A stretch of 64,000 nt of DNA, taken from positions 62,001 through 126,000 of the forward strand of contig VWND01000018.1 of assembly GCA_009599575.1 (NCBI GenBank). Reading direction: 5' to 3'. The notes under the pieces were generated by a model that saw only the letters and a program-made list of their open reading frames with translations, ran no database searches and was not told the origin of the DNA. Numbering within the stretch: the stretch's first letter is position 1; each line of letters begins with the position of its first letter. The DNA is from Blumeriella jaapii (lineage: Eukaryota > Ascomycota > Leotiomycetes > Helotiales > Drepanopezizaceae). Shown one piece after another: positions 1 to 12,110 of this stretch. The position numbers and the translations under genes were made by a program.

Positions 1-278
1 TCATCTTTTCTTCGAGACTAGGAGGATGCTGGTTCGCTCCTTCCATTCGCGGTGATCACGTGGCACGCGATTGTCGGTTGTCTTCTTGACTGTTTGGCCT
101 CTTTTATTTGATTTCGATAAGATATGCATTTTGATATAGAAATACAAGCCTCTACTTCCTGAGGTTCCTAAGTACACACTTACATACTTCTACAGACATC
201 CAATAGGTACAGAAGGGGTATACACATCTCGCACCAAATCGCGCCATCTATTAATTAGCCCACCCAAGTAACATGTTT
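1..278. other. Intergenic, downstream of the phosphopantetheinyl transferase gene
   Basis: No open frame or RNA gene is recognisable here. It probably contains the 3' untranslated region of the minus-strand gene that ends at 279. A short inverted pair (ATTCGCGGTG ... ACGCGAT, 45-71) resembles the ends of the 33-bp repeat seen in the retroelement block, but this may be chance. Confidence 0.5.
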
Positions 279-3200
279 TCAGCGTTTTTGGGAATTCGTT
301 TGAAAAAGCCGTCGGGGCGAGTAACCTGCATACGGCTTCGTTCTCTCAGCTTTATCCACCTGTGCACCCGGCACGGTTCCTTCATGCCTGTTCAAACGGG
401 CATTCGGCGTCAGCCCCTCGTCTCCGCCCACTGGCCCACTGGGAGCCCCAAAGCCCTCATAAGCCAAGCAGGTAGCAGTGGCATAGTCCCCATCATGGCT
501 AATGCTTAGCCTCACCTCTTGGCCCTCGTCTTCGACCTCCCCCCGCCAGGGATCCCACACTCTCTCCTTGCCCAGCTCCGGGAGCACGACGGCGATGGGT
601 GCAAGGGAGCCCGTGTGGCCTGGGGGAGGGATAGGCAGTGTAATGCTGATGAATTGGTAGGTCAGGCGGCGGAGGCGGTGAGCTTTGATAATGGCCTCCT
701 TCGCAGCAAAGCTGGCGGATATTAGCGAATAGCAAGAGTGTAGAGGAAGAGGGGGAAGACTTGCCGACCAGCGACAAACTGCGCAACGCGCCGCAGTTGC
801 GCGTCTGCTTCTTCGAAGCGTTCCAGGGCATGATCTTTGCTCTCGGAAATCGGCCTATCTTTCAGAGCGGATGATTTGCCCCGTAATCCTGTTTTGCCGT
901 CCCACTTTACCACGTCGTTCGCCTCGATCAACCCTCTATCTTGGGAGTTGTTCGGTTCGTCGGCATACCGGAAGTCTCTCCACCTCTGATTTTTACTATC
1001 CCAGGTAGCCCGAACCTCCCGTCTCTCTCTTGGACTTGCCGGTCTCGCAGGTTCTGCTTCGAGTTCACGTGGCCCATCGTCATTCTCTTCCCCTTCCCCA
1101 ATCTCCAAAGTCGGCTCTCTGTCGGCAGCCAGAAGAGCTTCACCGTAGGAGACAGGTCCGCTTTTTTTCCGCGCACGTTTCACTGGCTGTATCTGCTCCT
1201 TCGAGACCCTCTGTTTTGCCTCTCTCAGGAGTACTCTTCCATCTCTGAAAGGTTCATTGTCCAGAGCGAAATACAACTCTGCCTGTTCTGCAAAATCGAT
1301 TTCTTCTTCCGTAGCAGAAGTTGCCAGCCTCGAGGTAGCATGGGGACCGGCTGCATCAGCCAGATCCCGGAGCCGCCATCTCGCTAATCTGTCATGCTTG
1401 CAACGTTGAAGATTTGACAACTTGCATGGCTTAATTAAATGCATGCCTGCCTCTTCCAAAACAGGCAAGCTGGCCTGGTGAGGTAGCCCAAAGTACTCAA
1501 TGGCTTTGCCTTCAAAGTGACGCAGTTGTACCTGAATTTTCGCCACATCCTCATGCGAGTTTCCGATGGCCTTCAGCAAATTACTGCCTTTCGTACGCCA
1601 GAATTCAAACTTCTTGTACTCAAGCACAGGCATCCTAAAGAGCCAATGCCCGCGGTCCTTCAATTCTTCAAATCGTGTCACGAGATCAGACGTGGCATTT
1701 CTGTCGCCACAGATAGCCGTGTCTAGTAGCGGTCCTGGACTGTCTTGTTTCTCGCCCATCCGATCCTCAATTCCCTCGTACAGATGCACATTTGGCTGCA
1801 CCACATGCTTCAGCGTAACCTCCTCCTTGCCTTCGACAGCGTCGATAACTAACTTCACAGTCTGCTCTCTGATCTCGGTAGTAGTGCCATCATCAGGAGC
1901 GATGAAATCTGAGCCCTTTTCTGGCCTGAGAAGCTTGCTTGTTAGTTCCTGTTCTGTTTCAGGAGAGCACTCTTCTCTGAGTCGTTCTGATTGGATGACA
2001 TCTGGCTCGCCTTGGCCATCACTTTTCTCTGCAACTTCCCAAATAGCATTGTCCGTGGGAGCCTTGTGATCAATGTTTGTGGGATCCTTGTCGAGAGATA
2101 CGGATTGTGTGCGCCGAGGGTCTGGGTCTTGGATCAACGCTCGTCGTAGATTGGCAAGTATGCTGGCACTTTGTAGTTCGGGCACTGGCTTTCTAAAGGA
2201 TTCGCAACCTGCAACAGGAGAGGCTTCATGTGTCCATTTCGCGCCAAACGGGTGATCCTCGAGAAAACTAAGCTTAATCTGTCCTCTGTCCGCGAGAACA
2301 ACAGCTTGCAAGCCCAGCCTTTCCAGCTTTTGTTCCATGTTGGTTGTCAACGTCATGCCTGTCTCCCAGTCGCAACTAACCTCTTCGCGGATCAACAAAT
2401 CACGAGCTTTAGCGAAGATCGAGAGCGCTTTTCGGTTAGAGCCAGAATTTATCACGAAGCGCCAATTTGATTTCGCTTTAATACACATCACCGCCGTAGG
2501 CGAAGCACTCTCCCATTCACGTCTGCGACGTGCTATTGTGGGTTCACGAGCTCTAATTTCTTCGTGGGGTAAAATACTTGAGTCTGCTGTTGGCGCCGAT
2601 ATTTCAGGGTTCGGAGTTGTCGGAATTGATGAAGATTGAGCTTCAGTGGCAACTTCAGGATTTGTGGCTCGAGACTGCACTGAATGGCTAGCATCCGCAA
2701 AGCTGGCCTGCTCAACCTCTGTGTTGGCCGAGGCCAAAAGGCCCATGTCTCCCGCAACTGTCGGGCTCGAACGTTCTAGCGAGGCTGGAGAGATATTCTG
2801 TACCGATTTCTGTACAGAGTGTGTCTCCAACGGCAAGTCCGAGTGTTCAGGTTCTTCTACCCCAAGCGTGCTACGCATAAGCGGTTTCATCTGAGAGCTT
2901 TCGCTAGGCCTAGTGTCCTGCTCAAAAGATTCGGTAGGCCGGTTTATGGCGTCTCTCCACGCATCTGTCTTGTGGGAACCTTGATCGTCCAATTGACCGA
3001 CTAGTTCTGTGACAGAGTCGTCTCTCGCTGTATCTGCAGGTTTGCTATGCTCGGAATGTCTGCTTAGTGAGTCTTCAGCCCCCGTGGGCCGTAGGCTACC
3101 GTGTGGCCCATCCAGGCTCTTAATTTCCGCGGTTGCAGTCTGTTTGTTTGCTGGATCCAAGTAGTTTTCCACAATCGGTTCCGCAGTATTCTCGTCCTGT

Positions 3201-4294
3201 TTCTCAGGATCTGACATCGGCAGCGAGCGCGGCACGAACTGGTCATCCTCTGACTTTTTACCAGCATTAGCCCATAGTGGCCCTTCCATAAATCCCTGCG
3301 TGAGATCGCTGGCAGATGGACTTAATTCCGCGTCCCCAGCTCTCAAGCTCTCGTCTTCCTTGGTTTCGGCTACACCGTTCTCACCACAATATCTCGTATC
3401 GCTTTGGTGTTGTGATTGGATTTTTAGTGGCAGACCTCGCGTCTCCTGATCAAGCAATAACCCATCGGGATCCCTTAAACTTTCAATTTCTTGCTGACCA
3501 TGCGAATTATCGGTTTTCCCCTGTGCGAAGGGTACTCGGGCTGGTACCCCCTGGCTTTTAGTCTCGTCGCTCTCGAGTCGCTGCTTCTTTGAAGAAAGAG
3601 GCAGGTGAATACATCCAGGGAGGCTGGGCTCTCGAACAGGCTCTGCTTGACCCTCATTTTTGTCACGTAGTCTGGCCTGTTTCATCTGCTTAACTTTTTT
3701 GTACAAGGTCGCCAGTGATTTGGCCTTGACCTCCACAGCTAAATGTTTGTCGTTTGACCCTGCGGTCGAAGGGAATACCGAGGGCGAATTATGTACCTGG
3801 TCGTATGGCCTAAAATTTGCCATGCTGCCCTTCGCATTTTCGCCCGTCTCTCTTTTTTTGCCATCTGAGGCCATGCCCCTCTGCTTGTTGTCGGCTTCGG
3901 TCATCCCAGCAGCTCCTTGCCACCTCTCCTCGCGGCTCTCTCGGCGCTCGCTTACATGCCACTCCCCCCTCTTGCCCTTTACCTCCCGCGCGTCTTTGGT
4001 GGGTGCCGCCTTTCCACCTTTCCTCAGCTCCTCATCCATCACAGCCGTCTCTAGATCCATCCCGCCTAATACCTTGTCAACCTCGACACCAGCATGCTTC
4101 GCATGTGTTTTCGCATACTGCCACTCATCGATCGCCCGATGCAAGTCAATGCAACGCAGCTGTTGCTCCCTAGGAGATAGTAGGCGATTGACGAAGGCGT
4201 GCGCCATTGTGCTCTGCAGTAAGCGCAAGATACGCGGAATTGCGCATACGTCCGTCCCAACATTGAACGGGAAAGGGAATGGTCGGGGAGGCAT
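279..4294 (-). CDS. Holo-[acyl-carrier-protein] synthase (4'-phosphopantetheinyl transferase) split by a ~1,100-residue insert
   Basis: Two exons, 4294-765 and 711-279, give about 1,320 residues. The first ~45 residues carry the ACPS start (NVGTDVCAIPRI, then FVNRLLSPREQ). The other half of the active site lies about 1,130 residues later: FVAGR, then FAAKEAIIKAH across the intron, then LSISHDGDYATA near the end. GTD and the Glu of AAKEA are the expected metal-binding positions. Known ACPS enzymes are about 120-200 residues and move phosphopantetheine from CoA to acyl carrier proteins; a mitochondrial or fatty-acid-synthase partner is inferred. The insert is hydrophilic and low-complexity, with two more ordered-looking stretches (about residues 605-730 and 880-985) that I do not recognise. 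The frame is open for 3.5 kb, so the insert is coding. The intron uses a GC donor (GCAAGT), the only choice that restores the conserved motif. Start chosen at the first ATG, directly before the ACPS motif. Confidence 0.85.
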
Positions 4295-5579
4295 CTTTTT
4301 TCGCTCTCTTTTCCTCTCTGCGCTGCGCTGCTCTGCTCCGTAGAAGACGATATCTCCACCTCATCATTGACTCTCCACCATGGGGGTGCTGTAGATTCGA
4401 GGGAAGCGAGCAGATTGTGGATTGAGCATTAGGAGAGCTGATGTGCATTTCTGGTGCTTGCCTATGAAGAGGTAGTTTGCATTTCAGAGACAGGTGACAA
4501 ATTCCATTGGTGAGGGACTCGCTATGCCGGGTACATGTTTGGTAGGAGGTTGAGAGTCCAGCTTCAGCTGTCGACACGCGTGTGAGGTTGGCGCAATGAA
4601 GTGATGTCTGACAAGGGAAAAAATAAATGTTCTGAACTGTACTTGGAGCTTGGGCCACCATCAGCTAGTGCTACAAGTCAGCTGATGCCGCGTCGTGTCT
4701 AGCTTGGCAGTTGCTGTTCTCTAACATCCTGTACGGAACCGGGTACATACCGAAAATATCCAACCATCTATACTTCAATGACACCGTCTTCATACTGCTT
4801 GCAAACACTGGATTTCTGAATGTGTTATGACACTTTCGGGACCGTCGAGGAAGGGGTAGTCGGCCACACAATCTGTGTAACAGTGTCTGTTGGTTTGTTT
4901 GCTTGAAGCATTCTTGATTCATGTCACATCTTGATTTACTTCAAATCCTTTGGGATTTGCTTCCGCCTTCACTTTCCGCTCACGCTTATGCCCTCTACCT
5001 CGATTCTTTATGAATCGTTGCTGTTCCTCAGCTCTAGCAGCGCAACTTTTCCATTGCCAGGCATGATGTCACGACGTCTTCTGCCACCCGATTCGCTTCA
5101 GTCACCCTCCACCGATGCTCACTAGAGGAAGATGCAGTCTGGAAAGAAAGCAAGCTGCGTTTCTAATACATGACCTTGAGCTGTAACACTCGTGGGATTC
5201 ATGATCTTCTTCGCTCTTTCCTCGATCCTCAAGTCTCTTGCAACCTTGTTAGTGCGTGGCTTGAGTCATTCTAGGATTCACCAACCTGTTGGTCATTGTA
5301 GAGGGAACTTTGAAAGTACTGCAATACTTATGGGGCGACGGTAGCCTAAGTTGGCAGCATTATAGATGGGGGCCGCCGTCAGCGGAATGGCTGGTCCAAT
5401 ATGGTGCTGGGCCCGAGCTACGGTTCAGTCTCCAGAACGAGAAGTAAGTATGAATAAGAAAAGTGTTAATAAAGGAAAAGGCTTGCACAATTGGTCCTTT
5501 AAAAGATTTCTTGCATAAAAAAATGGCCTGCATTACAAAAAATGTTCTACTTCTAGACTCCCGCCCGATCTACACAAGC
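4295..5579. other. Intergenic, 1.3 kb
   Basis: No protein gene or RNA gene could be supported on either strand. It should hold the promoter of the minus-strand transferase gene (left part) and the 3' untranslated region of the minus-strand aminopeptidase gene (right part). Confidence 0.5.
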
Positions 5580-6847
5580 TCACAGCTTAGCGAAAGCCAA
5601 CTCGTACACCAGCCCTAGTGTCAGGCGAGCATGCTGAAGCATGTGATCGAAGCTCAAGTACTTGATCGTGTCGTCGCTAGTGTGGATGTGCTTGTCCGAG
5701 TCCGAGAAGGCGGATTCGATAACAAAGGCGGAGGGGTACCCGGCTTTGGACGCGGAGGCGTGGTCGGAGCAGGCGTATCCGCACTTGGTCTCGACAAAGG
5801 GGATCTCACAGTACTGTGTTCATATCTGTGAGTTGGTTTCTACTTGGCCAAGGGGTTGAAGGACATACCTCAGTGACAATTTTCTTGATGAAGTTCGTCA
5901 GGGCCGGATCGACGAAATCCGTGATAACACCTACACTCTCCTCCTTGCCGGAATCGAGAGTCCCCTGCACGTAGCCCGTCATGTCCTGCTGCAGCATAGC
6001 CTTGATATCGCGCCCGGTCTTTTCGTACTCGCTGAAGATGGCCTGACTGCCCAGCAGCCCGCCTTCTTCAGCCGAGTACCAGTGGAACTCGACTGTGTTC
6101 TCGCCCAGGCCCTTGATGATGGCCTCGCTCGTCAACAAAACCCTCAACGCTTCCAAGATGGTGACGGTGCCAGAGCCATCGTCATCGGCGCCCGGCGCCG
6201 AAAAGATGGACGGCAGAAACAGGTTGCTGTCCTGATGGGCTCCCACCACCACCGTCGAGTTGCTCCTCCCGGGGATCGTGGCAATGATGCTGTTCTGACC
6301 CCACGGGTGCTTGAAGTGCTCGGCATACGCGCCGTACTTCTCCGCGCCCGCCTGCTTGATCGTGTCCTGGACCTGTGCCAACAGCCACTCGGAGGACTGC
6401 CGCCCGTAGTCGGACTTGTAGTAGCGGGTGTGGAAGCCAGTAAATGTCTCGAGGTGCTGTTGCATATACTTCTTGTCGAGGGCCTTGAGCATCGGCGCGA
6501 GCTCTTCCTGGTGGGCCGGCTTGGAAGGGAAGGTCGGTGTCTTCTTGGAGGTGGAGGCGATGTGCCTGCTACCGAGCGACGTGGTGGTGGTGATGTCCAT
6601 GAAGTTTTGACCATTCTGGCGATGTTAACCACCAACGTGAACATGTTTATGAGAGGGGCATTACTCGTCGGAGCTCCCACTTCTCTTCCTCGGTCACCAA
6701 ACGCGTCTTGCCCGGAGCGAGCTCGATAAGATACAGCTCCTCGTCGACGGCATTGATAACGACTTGGTCGGTCTCATGCTGTTCTACATAGCGTGCGGTT
6801 ACCACTGCGGCTGAGAAAGCAACGAGGGATACGGTGGTGAGCTTCAT
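5580..6847 (-). CDS. lap1: Secreted leucine aminopeptidase, M28 family (Lap1 type)
   Basis: Three exons (6847-6665, 6615-5869, 5813-5580) give 387 residues, the usual size of fungal Lap1. It should remove N-terminal residues from peptides outside the cell. The N-terminus is a signal peptide ([18 protein letters not shown]) followed by a propeptide. M28 zinc and catalytic motifs are all present: GAHQDS (~187-192), GADDDGSG (~204-211), AEEGG (~243-247), QQDMTGY, CSDHAS and HIHTSDD near the end. Both introns are short (49 and 55 nt) with GT/AG ends, and each join restores a conserved stretch (ELRR/NGQNF and VTE/YCEIPF). An in-frame upstream start is possible but would spoil the signal peptide. 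A degraded paralogue lies at about 17.5-18.6 kb. Confidence 0.93.
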
Positions 6848-7799
6848 ATTAACGTAGGAGTGGTAATGATATGATGATAAAGTCAGTGGTAGAGGTGTCG
6901 TTGTTGTTGTCGAGGATGGTCGCATGTGAGCTTGGGCGGCGGTGGCGGAGATCCACCGCAGTGTGGCTGGAGAGTGGCTCAAGCTGGAAGCTGGGACAGT
7001 ACAACATACCTAAGGTACTTACAGTACAGATACAGTACATACAATACAGTACATACAGTACATACAGTACAGTACATACAGATACAGTACGGCGCTGTAC
7101 CGTAAGTGCTGTACTGTACAATTTGTACTTATTTATGTACTTGATGTGGCGGTGCATTCCCACCTTCCCGATATCGTGTTTCGATGTGCTTTCGTGATGC
7201 ATTTGTGGAGCAAGCGATGGATCAAACACGATCGATGTGAAGTTTATCTTTAATTCCAATCTTGTACATATCTCCGGCTAAGATAAAAAAGCATCCGAGT
7301 TTGATGTCTTCATACTGTCCGTACTACAGTACTTCAAAGTATCTTATCGATGTTCTTGTCAATCATCCGAAGCACTCGCTTATCTACATCTACTGCATGT
7401 AAACATAAACATACAGTACAGTACCTAAGGCACACCTACAAGTGAACGCATTCAAGAGCTAGAATCGTTCGGATCTATTCCCACGGCTTCCCAGGCATCT
7501 GGTGCAATATCATGCCGTGTAATATTATAATGCCGTGTAGCCAAAAGTCGTGTAATAATACTCTGCAGTGCTACTAGACGCATCTCATCTGATAGGACGA
7601 GCCCGTGGTGGGGTGACCAGATTTGACGTCCCAGCTAAGGTGAGTACTTGAGCTGGGAACATACCTGCGTTACCTGCATTACCACTTCCCTTCTCCTCTC
7701 TTTCTTCCTCTCCACATCTCCACAACAACATCCGCTGCGAGCGTAACAACGCAACTCGCTCTGCCACCGATTCATCTACAGCTTCGTCCAGCTCTCACG
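6848..7799. other. Divergent promoter region between lap1 and the DUF1774 gene
   Basis: About 950 bases separate two divergently transcribed genes. No coding frame is supported. The main visible feature is the TACAGTAC-rich simple repeat listed separately; the same word recurs near 7,415. Confidence 0.5.
7021..7104. repeat. TACAGTACA-type simple repeat
   Basis: An imperfect run of ACAGTACAT and ACAGTACAGAT units. It lies about 170 bases upstream of the lap1 start codon. Confidence 0.85.
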
Positions 7800-8871
7800 A
7801 TGCCCAGCGTCTCTCAAGGTAAGAGGATACTCATTGCCTCCTCCAGCTCCCCCCTCCTCCCCTGGCCAAGATTCCTCTGACTGGTCCTCCAGCAAACCCC
7901 TTCGCTAGACGCGAATCCCAGAGCGTCGAGGCTATCTGGACCTACAAAGTCCTCACCATCGTCTCCTGGCTCCTCGTCGTCATCACCAGCATCAACTACA
8001 CCTTTGCCGTACCCCAGGACGATGTCAAGCTCTGGCGCAACACCATCTGGGGTCAGAACCAGGCATTCCCGACCCCCTTCGCCCTCAATGCCCTGATGAG
8101 CTCGTTGTACTGGTGCGCACACTGGCGCTGGCTCTGGCGCTGGCTCCTCCGACCTCCTGTACTCTTCCTCTGCTAACGTAAACCCAGGCTCGCCCTCTTC
8201 CTTTCCCAGATCGGTTACATGTGGCACCTCTTCTCCAAGAACGGCGACCATGTCCAAGCCGCCGCGGGCGTGGGATCCCACTTCATCCTCAACAACCTCC
8301 TGCAGTTCGGCTGGACCATGCTCTTCGTCCGCGGCCACTTTGTCTGGTCCGAGGTGATCACCGTCATTAATTTCTTCAACCTGTCCGCGCTCTACTTCCG
8401 CCACAATACATACGCGCGTGCGATCCACATCCCCGCCGTCACTGGACCCCTGGCCTGGAACTTTGTCGCCTTGTACTGGAATGGAGCCATTGCTGTGAAT
8501 GCTCACACGCTGCCAGCTCGCATCTTGGCCAACATTGCCATCTGGGGCATCTTGGTCTACGGACTGTTCTTCTTGGTCATCTTCAAGGTATGTAGACCCA
8601 ACATGGAAACGGTAGGTCTTGCTCACCTGCACAGGACTACACGATGGGATTCGCTCTCAGCTACCTCACGGCAGCTCTCGGCGTTGGCCAATTCTTCACC
8701 AAGACCATTGCATTCCAATGGATCTTCGCCTTTACCATCATGGCCACCCTCTTCCTGGCTACTCTCGTCATCGCCATTCCAGGTATCTTTGGCAAGGAAT
8801 TCAGCTTCCGCACCGAGCAGCACGTCGTCCCTGCCGATCAGGAGCGCGCTCCTCTCTTGGAAGACAACTGA
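7800..8871 (+). CDS. DUF1774 family multipass membrane protein
   Basis: Four exons (7800-7818, 7893-8112, 8188-8587, 8635-8871) give 291 residues. The product is strongly hydrophobic, with several predicted membrane spans. Stretches such as YKVLTIVSWLLVV, TIWGQNQAFPTPFALN and GSHFILNNLLQF match my recollection of the fungal DUF1774 family; the biochemical role is unknown. The C-terminus is polar (QERAPLLEDN) and probably cytosolic. The first exon is only 19 nt. It was chosen because ATGCCCAGC is followed by a good donor (GTAAGA) and splicing gives a continuous frame. A TGCTAAC branch site is visible before the third exon. Confidence 0.85.
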
Positions 8872-9622
8872 ATGCCCGCTGAGCACGGAACCAGTGCATT
8901 CGAGGGACGTAATGGATGATGTGCATGGATGGCGAAGGGGATGTAGTAGCTTTTCTGATTCGGATACCACTACTTTGCGTATTAATGTTGGTGGAAAATG
9001 GCTTTGAGCAGAATCTGCTGGTATTCGACGAGGCATCCCAGGCAGGGTTGCTTTATTTGCACTTAGCTACATGGTCGATAGCCGAATGAAAGGATCGATT
9101 GCTATTGTGGGTTGTACGTCGAGAGTTGAGCATGCGTCGTTCACTCGAGTTACACTTTCTTGATATCCGATCTGCGTACATTTATTCGTATATGGACGGT
9201 CACTGAAGCCCGAAGTATTCACAAGGTGGTAAGATATTGTAAGTTACTGTACGTACAGTACTGCTCCGGATACCCGGGTACGAGAGCACGTCCTGGCACT
9301 TCTCACCCCGATTGGTCGATCAGCTTGTTCCTCGGCGCCGGTGATCTTCTTATCAATTGCCTATCCCCAGCTTGCATCCTCGTCCCTTCATCCATCTTCT
9401 TGATCTCCTGACGCCTATACAGCAATAACAGACATCACAAGTCTCCTACACATCGTCGCCGTCGCCATCTCTATCGCCAATTCGTCTCTGTCGACTTTTT
9501 CAGGACCGACTGTTTAAGACCAGACAGTAAATACTACGCATCCTGCACCCTGATAAGCAACTATCAGTAACGACACGATATCCTGAACGCGCCCATTTCA
9601 ACCTATCTACACCCACTCCAAC
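8872..9622. other. Intergenic between the DUF1774 and R3H genes
   Basis: The 3' untranslated region of the upstream gene and the promoter and leader of the downstream gene, both on the plus strand. A TACAGTAC word occurs near 9,255. No other feature is seen. Confidence 0.5.
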
Positions 9623-10624
9623 ATGGCCATCTACTCCCACGTCCCTCCCCCCGCTGCTATCGATGGCAATGTCGAGCAGTTGCAGCTGCAAAGCCTGCAC
9701 ATCTCGCCTGCGGGCGTCACGCTTGCCATCCCTCTCGACGATGAGATCGCCGCGCAACCGAAGACCCCCAGCGCCGGGGCAGTGGAGAAGAAGAGGAAGG
9801 AGAGGGAGCGCCGGGATAGCATGAAGAGGCGCGAAGCCCTGCTGAAGGGTAAGGAGGGCAGCCGGCGGCGGCAGAGGTGGGAGAACGGTATGTCCAGCTC
9901 CTACCTATCTACCCATGAGCAGCCGCGGTGTACAAACATTGAGGCTCTCGCATTGGATCGAGCAGCGCAGGGACTGGGCTGATTCGCGACAGACCGTCTT
10001 CTCCACGTTCCCAACGCCCAACCGCCTCTTCCGGCTGATTGGGCTCCGCGCGCCACCCACCGCGTGAGCCACATCCCCTACTACCTCGCGCCGCTGTGGG
10101 ACGTCTACCGGGCGGAAGAAGAAGCTGAAATGGGGAAGAAGCAGAAGAAGAAGAACGCGCCCAGGGCCGAGAGCGAGGCGAGAGGCCGCGTGCCCAGCGA
10201 CCTCAAGACCAAGCTGAAGAAGAGCAAGGGCGCCAAAAGCCTGCTCCAAGACCTCGAGCGCGAGGTGCGGGCTTTCCTCGCTGAGGTCGAGGTCGAGGAG
10301 GATGATGAGGACGAGGAGATCGTCTTCATCGGCCGGGATAAGGATGGGAAGGGGATCACCATGAGCGACGAGGTGGAGCGGAGCAGCAGGGGGCGGAAGG
10401 TCGTGTATGAGGGCCTGGCGGGCTGTCCTGGGGAGAGTTTCAAGCGGTGGCTGGTCCATAGCCTGGCGGGGTATTACGGTCTGAGCAGTTGGAGCGAGAC
10501 GACGGCCGGCCGGCCGGCGAAGAGGGGCGTGTGGGTTGGTGTGAGGGAAAGGGAGAGGGGAGGTTGTGGTACTTCTGCTTCTGGGCCGGCGGACATGCCG
10601 AGACCGCTCTGGGGGATGGTTTGA
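9623..10624 (+). CDS. R3H-associated N-terminal domain protein with C-terminal R3H domain
   Basis: Two exons (9623-9887, 9993-10624) give 298 residues. The junction rebuilds RRRQRWEND/RLLHVPNAQPP, a stretch typical of the fungal R3H-associated N-terminal domain, followed by HIPYYLAPLWD. A basic Lys-rich patch and an acidic patch (VEVEEDDEDEE) precede the R3H-like region (SFKRWLVHSLAGYYGLSSWS, then RPAKRGVWVGVRE). R3H domains bind single-stranded nucleic acid, so an RNA- or DNA-binding role is likely but the target is unknown. The last ~35 residues are low-complexity and could reflect an unrecognised terminal intron. Confidence 0.82.
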
Positions 10625-11104
10625 GGTGGCATATGGGATTTGGGGATCCGCCTCTGCTCTGCTCTGGCCTTGTTTGCTTTTCCGCGACTTGAAAGTGGAC
10701 TGGCTGGAAGAAGTGTGGAAGTATGTCTGGTCCGCCACCCTCTTCTCTCTGCTTCTCCTTTGCTTCCCTCGCCTCTCTTCCCCTGTATTGGAATGTATTG
10801 CGCGGTGTTGTATTATCTACCACCTTGAGGCATTTCTAGCTGGATACTATTTCCTACACTGCGCTGCTTTTCTCTGCTTCGCTCTCTATTGACATCTTTA
10901 AATTCTCCACATTTGGGCAATATAAACACGCCGTTTTTGCACGCGCTTTCTTGTTTGGCACGTATGCTGTGATTTGAGAATTTGCGCAGACGAGTTTATA
11001 TGCACACATAAATTTTTTGAATTTCTACATCCCTCCAGGCTTTGAATCGTATAATCACGAAATCAGAAATTCTTAATCATGATAAGGCAGCCAGCCACCT
11101 ACAC

Positions 11105-11489
11105 CCGCAGGTGTCAGGTGTACGTGTCCTAACGTAGCATTTTCAAACCAATAGCTGTGTAACTCAAGGTTTCTAAACCTTCCCACTTTTATTTGCTGGC
11201 TCTTTTTTTTTTTCTTCGGAGCTAGGCTGTTGGGTCTACATACCTGTACAGTAGTTTCACGGAGCAGCAGTTTATTCAAAAAAAAAAAAAACCTTCGAGT
11301 AGAAAAGCTTAGCTCAAGATGCATTTCGCAATACGAAAAGAGATTTTCTTTTCTGTACTAAATATGCCCTTGTGTGTATGCTTGTGGCAGGGAAAGGGAT
11401 AATGACATGTTAAATGCAAACTTGGGCTGCGTAGCTAGGTATTCAGATCCTAATCATTTTTCAACGAATCCGAGGATTTGCTTCCCTCT
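11105..11489. repeat. Direct repeat, copy 1
   Basis: Starts CCGCAGGTGT and ends near TTTGCTTCCCTC. It matches copy 2, immediately downstream, over nearly its whole length with many substitutions and small indels. Shared blocks include TAGCATTTTCAAA, AAAAGCTTAGCTCAAGATG and ATTCAGATCCTAATCA. Noncoding, no terminal inverted repeats. Confidence 0.88.
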
Positions 11490-11914
11490 CCGCAGGTGTT
11501 AGATGCACGTGTCTTAATGTAGCATTTTCAAATCAATAGCTTTTTAAATAAAGTTTTTTTTTTTTCACTTTCCTCTATTATTTGATAGCGTTTTTTTTTT
11601 AAATAAAAACCAGGCTATTAGGTCTAGGTAGTTTCACGCAGCAGTTTATTCAAAAAGCCTCCTATAGTAGCAATTGTGGGTCTTATGATGTGGGACAGCG
11701 CAGCAAACACAGCGGTATGAATTCACATTTTGCTGTGCGAGATCTTCGAGTAAAAAAGCTTAGCTCAAGATGCATTTCGTAATACGAAGAGATATTTCCT
11801 TTTCTGTATTGAATATGCCCTTGTGTATATTAATGACATGTTAAATGCAAACTCGGGCTGCACAGCTATTCAGATCCTAATCACTTTTAACGAATTCTAG
11901 GATTTGCTTCCCTC
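11490..11914. repeat. Direct repeat, copy 2
   Basis: Second copy of the same unit. It is longer because it holds about 85 extra bases (around 11,660-11,745) where copy 1 has a poly-A run. Either the unit gained this segment or copy 1 lost it. Confidence 0.88.
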
Positions 11915-12110
11915 GTATAATCAGACTAGTGCTGTCAAAGCTAGGTAGCAGTCAAGTGTATAGAATTTCATTCCGCGAAAAAGTCATTCGAGCTACATCT
12001 TTCTCAGACTAATTTGAATTCAAAGACCCTGCTTCTAAAACACAAATGAAAGTCCGTCCGTAAAGAAAGCTCTCATTAGCCCTCTAGACCAATCTGAGTT
12101 CTTCTGGTCA

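Larger units (their letters stand above)
10625..12110. other. Intergenic with a tandem duplication
   Basis: No gene is supported. The right two thirds is the pair of ~400-bp direct repeats listed separately. Runs of A and T (for example near 11,205, 11,278 and 11,560) interrupt any frame. Confidence 0.6.

Noticed and set aside
941..1387. 148-codon plus-strand open frame
   Set aside because: Shadow of the same minus-strand gene, low-complexity product.
3660..4343. 227-codon plus-strand open frame
   Set aside because: It is antisense to the ACPS exon, which has conserved motifs; the plus frame has none.
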